NCBI GenBank assembly: GCA_016929795.1 | Contig: JAFGIA010000155.1 | Coordinates: 1 to 50,127, forward strand | Direction of reading: 5' to 3' | Length of the DNA stretch: 50,127 nucleotides | Source: Anaerolineae bacterium | Lineage (GTDB): Bacteria > Chloroflexota > Anaerolineae > JAAYZQ01 | Shown: piece by piece, positions 36,052-44,156 of the stretch | Layout: every line of letters begins with the position of its first letter | Numbering within the stretch: position 1 is the first letter of the stretch | Translations under genes and position numbers: made by a program | Notes under the pieces: generated by a model | The model's database searches: none | Told to the model about the DNA's origin: nothing | The model's input: only the letters and a program-made list of their open reading frames with translations

Positions 36052-36957
36052 CTAGCTCCTGGACGCCTGCCGTCGCATGTCTGCAAGCGTGACGTCGGGG
36101 TGGTGGTAGCGTTGCCTGCCCGCCGTATTCTTGCCGAACTGCAGCGCTTCGTTCGGGCACCACTGCAGGCAGGCGAAGCACTGCTCGCAGCGGCCCTGCC
36201 ACGCCGGCCGCGCGTGCTCCGCGCCGGCATCCTGCACCATCTCGATGTTGCCCACGGGGCACACCCTGGCACACGTGCCACACCCCTTGCACCCCTCGCC
36301 CGCGTGAAACGCGCGATCCATCACCTGCCGGCTCTCGATCCACGACAGGTCAACCGGCTCGCGGATGCCCGCCACCTTCAGCCAGGTCGACTTTTCCCCC
36401 GACTCGTGGATACCAAGCCAGTGCGCCAGCCGCGTCAGCACGTCCTTCGTCTCTTCAAACGTGCCCAACTGGCGGGCATGGACGCAGGCGGCGATGGTGT
36501 CGGCCTTCGCCGGCGCCGCGGCGAGGAGCGCATCTCGTTTTTCGGCCGGCAGATCTCTGAGTGTGAACGATTCAAAGAAATTGAGCGTACGCGAGGGCGT
36601 GAGATAGTTGTACGGCATGTGCACGCCAAACCCCGCCGCCAGCGCCCCGCCGCGCGCCGCCACCAGCTCTCGCAGGTGCCGCACCCCCAGCCCCGGCGTA
36701 TCCCCGTACGTGTACACCGCGAACAGGTACTTGTCGTCCAGGTTTTCCAGCTTTTCGACGAACCGTTTCAAGAGCAGGGGGATGCCCTTGTGGTAGACGG
36801 GAAAGACCATACCCATCGCGTCCGCCTCAACCGCGATCCGCTCTCTGCCCATCATCTGTGCCATCGCCACGAGCTCCGCGTTCAGCCTCCCCGCCAGCTC
36901 GCGCGCCACCGCAAGCGAATTGCCCGTGCCGGTAAAATAATAGATTTCGGTGTTCAT
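36052..36957 (-). CDS. EFR1-type flavodoxin-ferredoxin fusion protein
   Basis: This 301-residue protein has an N-terminal flavodoxin-like domain (YYFTGTGNSLAVA is the FMN phosphate loop at about residues 6-18; FPVYHKGIP follows). A C-terminal bacterial ferredoxin domain has two 4Fe-4S motifs, CKGCGTCARVCP and CEQCFACLQWCP. This is the EFR1 family, thought to move electrons between flavin and Fe-S partners in anaerobes. The ATG at 36957 follows GAAAGGATC and overlaps the GH38 stop (ATGA). A likely partner is the Fe-S flavoenzyme in the same operon; that link is inferred. Confidence 0.88.
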   Translation of the reverse strand: MNTEIYYFTGTGNSLAVARELAGRLNAELVAMAQMMGRERIAVEADAMGMVFPVYHKGIPLLLKRFVEKLENLDDKYLFAVYTYGDTPGLGVRHLRELVAARGGALAAGFGVHMPYNYLTPSRTLNFFESFTLRDLPAEKRDALLAAAPAKADTIAACVHARQLGTFEETKDVLTRLAHWLGIHESGEKSTWLKVAGIREPVDLSWIESRQVMDRAFHAGEGCKGCGTCARVCPVGNIEMVQDAGAEHARPAWQGRCEQCFACLQWCPNEALQFGKNTAGRQRYHHPDVTLADMRRQASRS

Positions 36958-39575
36958 AGAGATCCTTTCTCGCTTTTCGTTTTCAAGTGCAGGCGCACTG
37001 TGGCGAGCGCGCCAGGCATGGACAGGTGGACGCGGCCGGCGTGGACGTCGAGCGGTGCCAGGTCGCGCTCGCGGGCGTCGCATAGCGCCGCATGTTCCAC
37101 CTCGCCGTGTGTGAGGGTCAGGGTCACCCCGGGCGGGGGGGTGGTGAGGGTGTAGAGGCGGGCGATGAGGCCCTCGCCGCGCGAGGCCGCCTTGACCGCG
37201 GTGACGACGATGTCGTGCCGGTCGGTGGTGACCAGGCCCTGGTAGTTGCTTGCGTGCCATGAACACGCGTCCTCGTGCCACGGCGTCGCGCCCAGGCCAT
37301 GCGAAATCACGTCGAGGTCGTTGTCACGCCAGTTGCCGCCTGGCGTAAAGAGCAGGGCATAATCAAAGGCGTGCGGAAGGCGGCCGTCACCCCAGGGCGG
37401 AGAGGCCGCCGGCGGGACAAAGCCAAAGAGACGCTCCTGGCGCGCGTTGCGCACGGCGACCAGCTCAAGCCGCCCGCGATCGCGCCACGCCGCAGCCGAC
37501 GGCCGGCGCACGCACAGCGCCACGCCGTGCCCGGCTGCGCTGTCGCGTGTGTGGAGAAAGCGCTGCACGGGCCAGTAGGTGGGTGCGTACACTTTTTCCA
37601 GTGGCCGCTCGACGACGCCGCCTGGCTGGTCCATCACCAGGGCGTGCGGAGCCATGGTGGTTTCGAACTGGACGCTGAGGGTGCGCCTGTCGGCGGCGCG
37701 GCCCTCGACGCGCAGGTGGATGAGCGGCGAGTCGGCGCGGAACGCAAGCCGGCGCAGCACAGGCAGCCCGTCGAACTCGGTCTCGCACACGATCTCGAGC
37801 CCGCCATCCTGCTCCACCACGTCGATCTGCGCCCGCTGCCGGCTGGCGCGGCCGATCTCGCGCATCGTTTTGCCCCACAGCTCGTGGCCCATGCGCCACA
37901 GCCCACCCCGGTCGTGGTAACACACCAGGTCGTTGGCGAGTCCGGCCAGGATCTGGCGCCCGTCCCCATCGGCGGCGTGCACGATGGCCCCCCCTGCTTC
38001 TTCCAAGAGCTCGACATAATAGTACGGAGTATGTATCTCTACCGATCCGTTTCGCCTGTGCCAGTCGGGCAGCGCGCCGGCAGGTGGCAAAGGGTGTGTG
38101 GTGGTGCGGGCGTGGCCGTGGCGTCCATCTCTTTCGCGCAATCCGGAGGATTGCGGTACAGGGGGCGTGCCAGGCACCGGCGCGGGCTTGAGTCGGCTCA
38201 TTGCAGCCCTGGCCGCGGCCATTGCCTCGTCGAGCCACGGCTGCTGCTCTTCCTTCACGATCCGGTCTGTCGAGGTGCCGGTGATAAAGTCGTGGTGGTT
38301 GGCTGTCGCCGCGGCCCACCACGCTTCGTGCAGGTCGTCGTTTACCCTCTGCGCCGCGCCATGGTTATGCGGCAGCAGCGCCAGGTGCTCGGCGTGCAGC
38401 AGGCACTCGACCAGGTCGTGGCAGCGATCTTTGAGCGTGGGGCGCGAGGTGTAAAAGCCGGTCCAGTATGGATTCGGGTCGAGCTCGAGTACCGGCAGCG
38501 CGGCACGGTGGCAGTCGACGAGCGCCAGGTAGTCGTCCAGGCCGGCGTTCACGGCCCACGTGCCGGTGGTGGGATAGCGCACCTGGTTGTAGCGGTCGAG
38601 GAGCGCCACCAGGCCGGGGATCGGCGCCACAAAGTCCATGCCGATCGGGCAAAAGAGGTAGGGCGTGCGGCTGAAAGGCGCAAGCTGTGCCACGTAGCGG
38701 GCAACACGGCGCGCGATGTGCCTCTCGCGGCGCACCGGGCGGGCAAAGGGGTAAAGGTAGGAACGGGCGAGGCCGAGGTGGGCGAGGAGATCGCCCTGGA
38801 AATAGGTGTAGGCGTTCCAGTGGGTGAGGACCTGCGCGCCGTCGGGCGCCCGCCACACAAAGTCGAGTGTCTTTTCCTGGCGCAGCAGCAGCTCGGCGCT
38901 CGATCCTGGCCGTGGAAAGCGCCGCGGCGGCTGATAGTCGGCGCCGGTAAAGTACATGCCGTCGATGCGCGTGATGGCCGTCCAGTCGAACCCGGCTGCG
39001 CGCAGCAGCGACGGCAGAGCCGGTGAGCATCCAAAGCTGTCGGCAAAGTAGGCCAGCCGTGGCTCCTGGGTCATGCCGTGGCGGCGCAGCCACTCCTGGC
39101 CGAGGAGCAGGTCACGCAGGATCGCCTCGGGGCGCGGCAGGAGCGTGTCGGCGGTGGTCACCCCACTGCTGGTCAGGCGCAGCCGGCCCTCATTCACCAG
39201 CGCGCGCACCTCTTCCCTGCGGTCGGGCCGGCGGTCCCAGTAGAGGCGCAGAAAGAATACACATTCGAGGGCATAGATACGACGCGGCTCGCGCGCCAGC
39301 TCGTCGAGCGCCGCGTCGAGGTTGGGCTCCACGTATTGCCTGTAATACTCGTCCGACGTACGCAGCCAGTTGGGATCCCAATGGCTCGACTCGCCAAAGA
39401 TGAGCACCTGCCGGGCATCGTCGGGGATGCCCAGGTGCCGGCGCAAGGCGGGCTCGATGGTCTGTGGGATGTGCGCTGTCGCGGGCGGTGGGAGTTCTTC
39501 CGCCCGGGGAGGGTTGGCAGCCGCCGATGATTGCTGCAACGTGCCGATCGTCAACGATCTCTCCTCGGTTTGCAT
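36954..39575 (-). CDS. Glycoside hydrolase family 38 alpha-mannosidase-like protein
   Basis: This 873-residue protein has a GH38 catalytic domain. The zinc ligands are His65 and Asp67 in SSHWDPNW, the nucleophile Asp179 (also a ligand) in YFADSFGCSP, and a late His in NHHDFITGTS. A helical middle domain and a beta-rich C-terminal half complete the family layout. GH38 enzymes hydrolyse alpha-mannosides. FGC replaces the usual FGH after the nucleophile, so specificity may differ. A Pro-rich 35-residue leader precedes the domain; no signal peptide is seen. There is no clear ribosome binding site, but a promoter ends only 13 bases before the ATG, so the mRNA may be almost leaderless. It is the first gene of the five-gene operon. 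Confidence 0.85.
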   Translation of the reverse strand: MQTEERSLTIGTLQQSSAAANPPRAEELPPPATAHIPQTIEPALRRHLGIPDDARQVLIFGESSHWDPNWLRTSDEYYRQYVEPNLDAALDELAREPRRIYALECVFFLRLYWDRRPDRREEVRALVNEGRLRLTSSGVTTADTLLPRPEAILRDLLLGQEWLRRHGMTQEPRLAYFADSFGCSPALPSLLRAAGFDWTAITRIDGMYFTGADYQPPRRFPRPGSSAELLLRQEKTLDFVWRAPDGAQVLTHWNAYTYFQGDLLAHLGLARSYLYPFARPVRRERHIARRVARYVAQLAPFSRTPYLFCPIGMDFVAPIPGLVALLDRYNQVRYPTTGTWAVNAGLDDYLALVDCHRAALPVLELDPNPYWTGFYTSRPTLKDRCHDLVECLLHAEHLALLPHNHGAAQRVNDDLHEAWWAAATANHHDFITGTSTDRIVKEEQQPWLDEAMAAARAAMSRLKPAPVPGTPPVPQSSGLRERDGRHGHARTTTHPLPPAGALPDWHRRNGSVEIHTPYYYVELLEEAGGAIVHAADGDGRQILAGLANDLVCYHDRGGLWRMGHELWGKTMREIGRASRQRAQIDVVEQDGGLEIVCETEFDGLPVLRRLAFRADSPLIHLRVEGRAADRRTLSVQFETTMAPHALVMDQPGGVVERPLEKVYAPTYWPVQRFLHTRDSAAGHGVALCVRRPSAAAWRDRGRLELVAVRNARQERLFGFVPPAASPPWGDGRLPHAFDYALLFTPGGNWRDNDLDVISHGLGATPWHEDACSWHASNYQGLVTTDRHDIVVTAVKAASRGEGLIARLYTLTTPPPGVTLTLTHGEVEHAALCDARERDLAPLDVHAGRVHLSMPGALATVRLHLKTKSEKGSL

Positions 39576-39587
39576 TTCAAGAAAGAT

Positions 39588-39616
39588 ATTATAGCACTAT
39601 TTCGGGAGGATGCCAA
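39588..39616 (-). promoter_or_regulatory. Sigma70 promoter for the GH38 operon
   Basis: On the minus strand TTGGCA (39616-39611), a 17-base spacer and TATAAT (39593-39588) lie just upstream of the GH38 ATG at 39575. Initiation about seven bases after the -10 would leave a 5' UTR of about six bases. Confidence 0.7.
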
Positions 39617-39637
39617 CCCAGGCTGGTGTCAGAACCG

Positions 39638-40822
39638 TCAGGCAAATGTGTTCAGGCGTTCGATGATCTCCGCCTGGAGTGCCCGATCCCACAGTTCTTC
39701 GGCATGGCTGAGGGGAAAGGAGAGATGCTCTTCGGTGTCAAAGGACGCAGGGAAGCGGCAGCGCTTGTTGGCGGTCAGGCCGTCGCCCAGGCCAGGCAGC
39801 ACCTCGTCCATGTCGATCCTGAGCCGCTTGAGGGGCAGGCCATCGGGGATGGGTGACACGAGCCTGGCTTCGACCGGTTTCGCCCGCCACAGAAAGCGCA
39901 GCTTGCCACTGGCGCCCCGGCGCAGCAGGAAGCTGCTGCCCCGGTAGCGCCACACGTAGAGGCGCAGCAGGCGTGGCGAGGTGCCGCCCACAGAGATGCA
40001 ACGCACGCCGGCGCGGATCGGTTCCTGTGCTTCCAGGGCGCGGAAAAGGGGGCTGTCAGGCTCGATCTCGTCGCCATACACGCCCACATAGTCATCGATC
40101 ATTTTCTTGAGCCGCTCGATTCCCCGGTCGCCGGCGTGGCGCGCCACGATACGTACCACCCTCTGCGCCCTCGACAGGAAGGAGATGATTTTGTCGTCGA
40201 GCAGCGCCATCTGGCTGCCCTGGTGGGGTGACGAGATGGTGATCAGCCCGCGCACGATCGGGAATCTGAGACCCTCGCCGGCCTTGACGTCGGCATCCCC
40301 CAGGTAGGCGCGCGCGATGAGTCCGCCGCGGCTGTGGCCCATGAGTATGACCTGTCGTCCCTGATACTCGGGCGCGGGCAGCAGATCCTCGCGCAGCACC
40401 GCCATGAAATGTTTGAATTGAGCCACGGGGCCCTTGCCAAAGGGGACCATCAACCCTGAAACCTGTGAGTAGGTGATGGTGGCAAAACCGGCGCTGAGAA
40501 GCGCGTGCCACCAGCTCCTGTCGTCGCTGCCGCCGGCCCCACGGTCGTTGCTCGTCAGGCGTGGCGAGAGCAAGCGATAGGTGTCGATGCCGGGCAGGCG
40601 CAGGGGGGGCACGCGGTGCTCTCCCAGGTCCACCTCGTCGGGAGGGCGCTGGTGATTGTATGGCCAGTTGCGATCCTGGAAGGGAGCGATCCAGTCGCTG
40701 CTGTCGCCGCCCAGGCCATGGAGCAGGATCACGAGCGGCCTGCGCGCGCCGGATTCATCGGCCGGCATGTGCCAACAGAGACTGCGTGCCAGATTGCTCA
40801 ACCGTGCATAGGATGTGGCCAT
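39638..40822 (-). CDS. Alpha/beta hydrolase (lipase/esterase-like)
   Basis: This 394-residue protein has an alpha/beta hydrolase fold. The oxyanion strand is LVILLHGLGGDSSDW (about residues 28-42), the nucleophile Ser is in LMGHSRGGLIAR (GHSRG, as in triacylglycerol lipases), and a SSPHQGSQMA block follows, which is the lipase-type lid region. There is no signal peptide. The ATG at 40822 gives a compact N-terminus; an upstream in-frame GTG with AGAAGAG is an alternative start. It is monocistronic: its own promoter lies at 40869-40897 and the GH38 promoter follows its stop. The substrate is unknown. Confidence 0.75.
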   Translation of the reverse strand: MATSYARLSNLARSLCWHMPADESGARRPLVILLHGLGGDSSDWIAPFQDRNWPYNHQRPPDEVDLGEHRVPPLRLPGIDTYRLLSPRLTSNDRGAGGSDDRSWWHALLSAGFATITYSQVSGLMVPFGKGPVAQFKHFMAVLREDLLPAPEYQGRQVILMGHSRGGLIARAYLGDADVKAGEGLRFPIVRGLITISSPHQGSQMALLDDKIISFLSRAQRVVRIVARHAGDRGIERLKKMIDDYVGVYGDEIEPDSPLFRALEAQEPIRAGVRCISVGGTSPRLLRLYVWRYRGSSFLLRRGASGKLRFLWRAKPVEARLVSPIPDGLPLKRLRIDMDEVLPGLGDGLTANKRCRFPASFDTEEHLSFPLSHAEELWDRALQAEIIERLNTFA

Positions 40823-40868
40823 GCTTGACCCATTCACAAGCTCTTCTGGATCGACTGGTCTGGCATTG

Positions 40869-40897
40869 AGTATACCACGTCTTGACGTGGTTGACAA
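40869..40897 (-). promoter_or_regulatory. Promoter of the lipase-like gene with operator in the spacer
   Basis: On the minus strand TTGTCA (40897-40892), a 17-base spacer and TATACT (40874-40869) form a good sigma70 promoter. The spacer holds a perfect palindrome (40875-40890, CCACGTC-TT-GACGTGG on the plus strand), the classic position for a repressor or MerR-like activator. Confidence 0.7.
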
Positions 40898-40943
40898 GAA
40901 GGTGTCTCGAAGCCTCAGGGGAGACCAGGAGGCCGCGGTGTGG

Positions 40944-40972
40944 TTGACATCGTTTGTAGTGTATGATACACT
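40944..40972 (+). promoter_or_regulatory. Promoter of the methyltransferase gene with palindromic operator over the -10
   Basis: TTGACA (40944-40949), 17 bases and TACACT (40967-40972) with an extended -10 TG. A perfect 15-base palindrome, AGTGTAT-G-ATACACT (40958-40972), covers the whole -10. The GTGTAT/ATACAC pattern resembles sites of GntR-family repressors, an assignment by resemblance only. Confidence 0.7.
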
Positions 40973-41008
40973 TCGGGCAGTGCAAACGAGGCAGACAAGG
41001 GGGGCGGC

Positions 41009-41839
41009 GTGCAGCAGCCGGACGAGATCATGCGGATGGTCCAGGATCACTACAGCCGGTACGATGAACAGGGACGGCTGTCCTCGTCCTGGGGACAGGT
41101 CGAGTATGTACGCACACAATCGATCGTGCGTCGCTACCTGGCGCCGCCGCCCGGCGTGGTGCTTGACGTGGGCGGGGCGGCGGGGCGCTATGCGTGCTGG
41201 CTCGCGTCCGAGGGGTACGAGGTGCACCTGGTCGATCCTGTGCTGTTGCACGTGGAGCAGGCGCGGGCCGCGTCGGCGGCGCAGCCCGAGTCGCCGATCT
41301 CCACCTGCCGCGTGGGCGACGCGCGCCGGCTGGATTTTGAGGACGCATCTGCCACGGCCGTGTTGCTGATGGGGCCGCTGTACCACCTGGTCGACCGCGA
41401 CCACAGGGTGCGCGCCCTATCAGAAGCTTTCCGTGTGCTCCGGCCGGGCGGACGTGTCTTTGCTGCCGCGATCAGCCGTTTTGCGTCGGCCATCGACGGC
41501 ATGCACAGCGGCTACATGTTCGATCCCGCCTTCTGGCAGATCGTGGAGCGTGACCTGGTCGACGGGCAGCACCGTAACCCGACGGGCAAAGCCGAGTATT
41601 TTACCGACACCTTTTTCCACCACCCCGACGAGCTGCGATCCGAGGTTGCGGCTGCCGGGTTCGATCCGGAAGCGCTGCTGGCTGTCGAGGGGCTGGCCTA
41701 CGTGATGCCCGACCTGGACCGGAGTTGGGCGGTGGACGACAGGCGCGTCCTGCTGTTGGATCTGCTGGCGCGCCTGGAGGCTGAGCCGTCGCTGTTGGGC
41801 GCCAGCCCGCATCTGATGTGCGTGGGGCGCAAGGGGTGA
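41009..41839 (+). CDS. Class I SAM-dependent methyltransferase
   Basis: This 276-residue protein has the SAM-binding motif VVLDVGGAAGRYACWLA (about residues 49-65), an acidic residue after strand 2 (VHLVDPV), VGDARRLDF as motif II and LLMGPLYHLVDR as motif III. The GTG start is preceded by AAGGGGGG. The acceptor molecule is unknown. It is first in a plus-strand run with a phosphoribosyltransferase gene, which follows after eight bases. Its promoter carries a palindrome over the -10, so it is probably repressor-controlled. Confidence 0.85.
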   Translation: MQQPDEIMRMVQDHYSRYDEQGRLSSSWGQVEYVRTQSIVRRYLAPPPGVVLDVGGAAGRYACWLASEGYEVHLVDPVLLHVEQARAASAAQPESPISTCRVGDARRLDFEDASATAVLLMGPLYHLVDRDHRVRALSEAFRVLRPGGRVFAAAISRFASAIDGMHSGYMFDPAFWQIVERDLVDGQHRNPTGKAEYFTDTFFHHPDELRSEVAAAGFDPEALLAVEGLAYVMPDLDRSWAVDDRRVLLLDLLARLEAEPSLLGASPHLMCVGRKG

Positions 41840-41847
41840 CACGGCTG

Positions 41848-42456
41848 ATGGCAACCGCCGGAAGGAGCGTGCCGCCCACGATTCAACACGAACTATTGAC
41901 TGCCGCGAGGGCGCAGCGCGGGCATTTTCGTTATGAATCGGGCCACCACGGCGACCTGTGGCTGGACCTCGATACCCTGTTCGTCGACGCGCAGCGCACG
42001 CGTAGGTGGGCAGCCGCCCTGGCACAGCACGTCGCGACGATCGAACCCGATGTCGTGTGTGGTCCGCTGGTGGGCGGTGCCTTGCTGGCGCAGCTCGTCG
42101 CCGTCGAGTTGGGTGTGGGCTTGAGCTTTGCCGCGCGCTATGTTTCACCTGATGGCAGTGTGAGCTATGCGCTTCCGTCGGCGCTTGGCCCGGCCGTGCA
42201 CGCCAGGCGCGTCCTGGTCGTCGACGACGCGATCAATGCCGGATCGGCGGTGAGTGCCACGCTGGAAGCACTGTTGGAGATCGGCGCGACGCCGGCCGGC
42301 ATTGCCTGCCTCTTGGCCCTCGGCCCTGCTGGTGCCGAGATCGCATGCCGCTACGCTGTGCCCTTTGTCCGCCTCGCGGCCGTGGAACGTGGGCTGTGGG
42401 TGCCCGAGCGCTGCCCACTGTGCGCGGCCGGCGTGCCGCTCGCTCGGGGGCGGTGA
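41848..42456 (+). CDS. Orotate phosphoribosyltransferase-like protein
   Basis: This 202-residue type I phosphoribosyltransferase has the PRPP loop VLVVDDAINAGSAV (about residues 122-135). The N-terminal ESGHHGDLWLDLD corresponds to the SGxxSxxYxDxR region of PyrE, but with changed residues. The usual PyrE Lys-rich loop is replaced by ARYVSPDGSVSYALP. It may therefore act on another base or be regulatory rather than serve pyrimidine synthesis. A CxxC-like pair (CPLCAAG) near the C-terminus is unusual and might bind metal. The ATG at 41848 lies just after the methyltransferase stop; the AAGGGG upstream is rather distant. Confidence 0.7.
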   Translation: MATAGRSVPPTIQHELLTAARAQRGHFRYESGHHGDLWLDLDTLFVDAQRTRRWAAALAQHVATIEPDVVCGPLVGGALLAQLVAVELGVGLSFAARYVSPDGSVSYALPSALGPAVHARRVLVVDDAINAGSAVSATLEALLEIGATPAGIACLLALGPAGAEIACRYAVPFVRLAAVERGLWVPERCPLCAAGVPLARGR

Positions 42457-42545
42457 GCGCGATCGATGTGATGCAATTCTAGCCGGGCAACTCGGCGGGG
42501 GCGACGCACCCCTGACCGGCGGATCGATTCGCAGGAGACAAGCAG

Positions 42546-44132
42546 ATGATAGATCGTACGGATCGAGAAAGCGCTTTTCTGGTGGTGGAACACACGGGCC
42601 AGCGCATCCCGCTGACCCGGGGACGCATCACGATCGGGCGCGGGCCGGGCAACAGCGTGGAGCTGGACGATGGTAAGGCCTCGCGCCACCACGCCGCTAT
42701 CCTCTTTCAGGATGGACGGTATGCCGTCGAGGACCTGGAGAGTGCCAACGGCACCTATGTCAACGGCCAGCGGGTGAAAGGGGTGCAGCCGCTGAGCAAC
42801 GGAGACAAGATCCGCGTCGGGCAGACGGTACTGCTGGCGGCGCTGGGGGCCGGCACGGCGGTGCAGGCGCCCGCCCCGGCACGGCGCAGTGAGCGGCCGG
42901 CTGCCGCCGTGCCCGACGCAGCAACCCGCATGGTCCCGAGCGGCGCCCGCGCCGGGCGGTCGTGGGGGTCGCTTGTCGGCATTGTGGTGGCTCTGCTACT
43001 CCTGATCGCGATCGCCCTTGCCCTCTTTTTCGCCCTGCGTGACAGGCCGGGGGGGCCGGTGTACGTGGTGAGGATCACGGCGACGCCGGCGGCGGGTGAG
43101 GAGGGGCAGGTACAGCCCACCGACGTGCCCATGCTGCCGACTGAGGGCGTGGAGAGGATGGACACGGCAGTCCCGCCGCCCACGGACACACGGGCTCCCT
43201 CGCCCGAGCCGGCGGCAACGCTGGTCGAGTCGACTGCCACCCTGATCCCGCCCAGCGATACCCCGCCCCCTACGCCAACCGAGACCTTGCCTGCGCCATC
43301 GGCCACGGCCGAGCCGACCGTCGTGCCCACGGCCACGCGCAAGCCGCCGACGGCTCAGCCACCGGCAGAACCGGGCCTGATCGCCGATTTTGAGACGTTT
43401 GGCACATGGAAGCGCGGCGATGAGGCGAACGGCACCTTTACCCAGGCACAGGAGCAGGTGCATGGTGGATCGTACGCCGGCAAGCTGGCCTACAATTTTC
43501 CCAGCGCCGGCAACGACTATGTCGTCTTTACGCAGCAGCACAACATCGGCGGGACGCCCAACCAGGTCAGTGCGTGGGTGTATGGCGATGGCTCCGGGCA
43601 TTTTTTGAACATCTGGGTGCGCGACGCAGGGGGTCAGACGTGGCAGTTCCCCCTGGGGCGCGTGCAGCACACGGGCTGGCAGCAGATGACGGCGTGGCTC
43701 GACACCAGTGCGCCCTGGCCGACGACGCACATCGACGGCACCAACAACGGCGCTCTCGACTACCCTATCGCCTTTCGTGCCCTGGTGCTCGACGACGTGC
43801 CCGATGGGTTTAGCGGCAGCGGCACAATCTACCTCGACGACCTGCGCGCCGCCCAGGCGAGCCAGCCGCCACCCACACAGGCGCCGACGGCGACAAAGCC
43901 GTCGGGGAGGGTGGTGCGCTTCTGGGCCGACCGCACCAGCATCCCGGCGGGCAGCTCGACGGTGCTGCACTGGCACGTGGAAAACGTGCGCGCCATCTAT
44001 CTCGACGGCGCCCCGGTGACAGGGCCCGACGGGCAAAAGACCGTATCGCCAACGGTGACGACGACCTACCGGCTGCGCGTGGTGTTTGCCGGCGGTGAAG
44101 AGATCTATGAGGTGACGATCACGGTCAATTGA
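42546..44132 (+). CDS. FHA-domain membrane protein with Pro/Thr linker and carbohydrate-binding-like domain
   Basis: This 528-residue protein begins with a forkhead-associated domain (about residues 10-100) that recognises phosphothreonine: ITIGRGPGNSVELDD, ASRHHA and ESANGTYVNG are its conserved loops. A single transmembrane helix follows (about 140-165), then about 100 residues rich in Pro, Thr and Ala. A jelly-roll-like domain (DFETFGTWKRGDEANGTF onward, about 280-435) resembles carbohydrate-binding modules of the CBM11/CIA30 kind. A C-terminal Ig-like domain (about 455-528) ends it. The FHA part should be cytoplasmic and the rest outside, joining Ser/Thr kinase signalling to the cell surface. 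CAGGAGAC precedes the ATG. No kinase gene lies nearby. Confidence 0.8.
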   Translation: MIDRTDRESAFLVVEHTGQRIPLTRGRITIGRGPGNSVELDDGKASRHHAAILFQDGRYAVEDLESANGTYVNGQRVKGVQPLSNGDKIRVGQTVLLAALGAGTAVQAPAPARRSERPAAAVPDAATRMVPSGARAGRSWGSLVGIVVALLLLIAIALALFFALRDRPGGPVYVVRITATPAAGEEGQVQPTDVPMLPTEGVERMDTAVPPPTDTRAPSPEPAATLVESTATLIPPSDTPPPTPTETLPAPSATAEPTVVPTATRKPPTAQPPAEPGLIADFETFGTWKRGDEANGTFTQAQEQVHGGSYAGKLAYNFPSAGNDYVVFTQQHNIGGTPNQVSAWVYGDGSGHFLNIWVRDAGGQTWQFPLGRVQHTGWQQMTAWLDTSAPWPTTHIDGTNNGALDYPIAFRALVLDDVPDGFSGSGTIYLDDLRAAQASQPPPTQAPTATKPSGRVVRFWADRTSIPAGSSTVLHWHVENVRAIYLDGAPVTGPDGQKTVSPTVTTTYRLRVVFAGGEEIYEVTITVN

Positions 44133-44156
44133 AAACAGAAAGGGCCAAGATCATCC

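Noticed and set aside
37275..39026. A 583-codon plus-strand open frame
   Set aside because: It is antisense to the GH38 gene, which has conserved zinc and nucleophile motifs and its own promoter.
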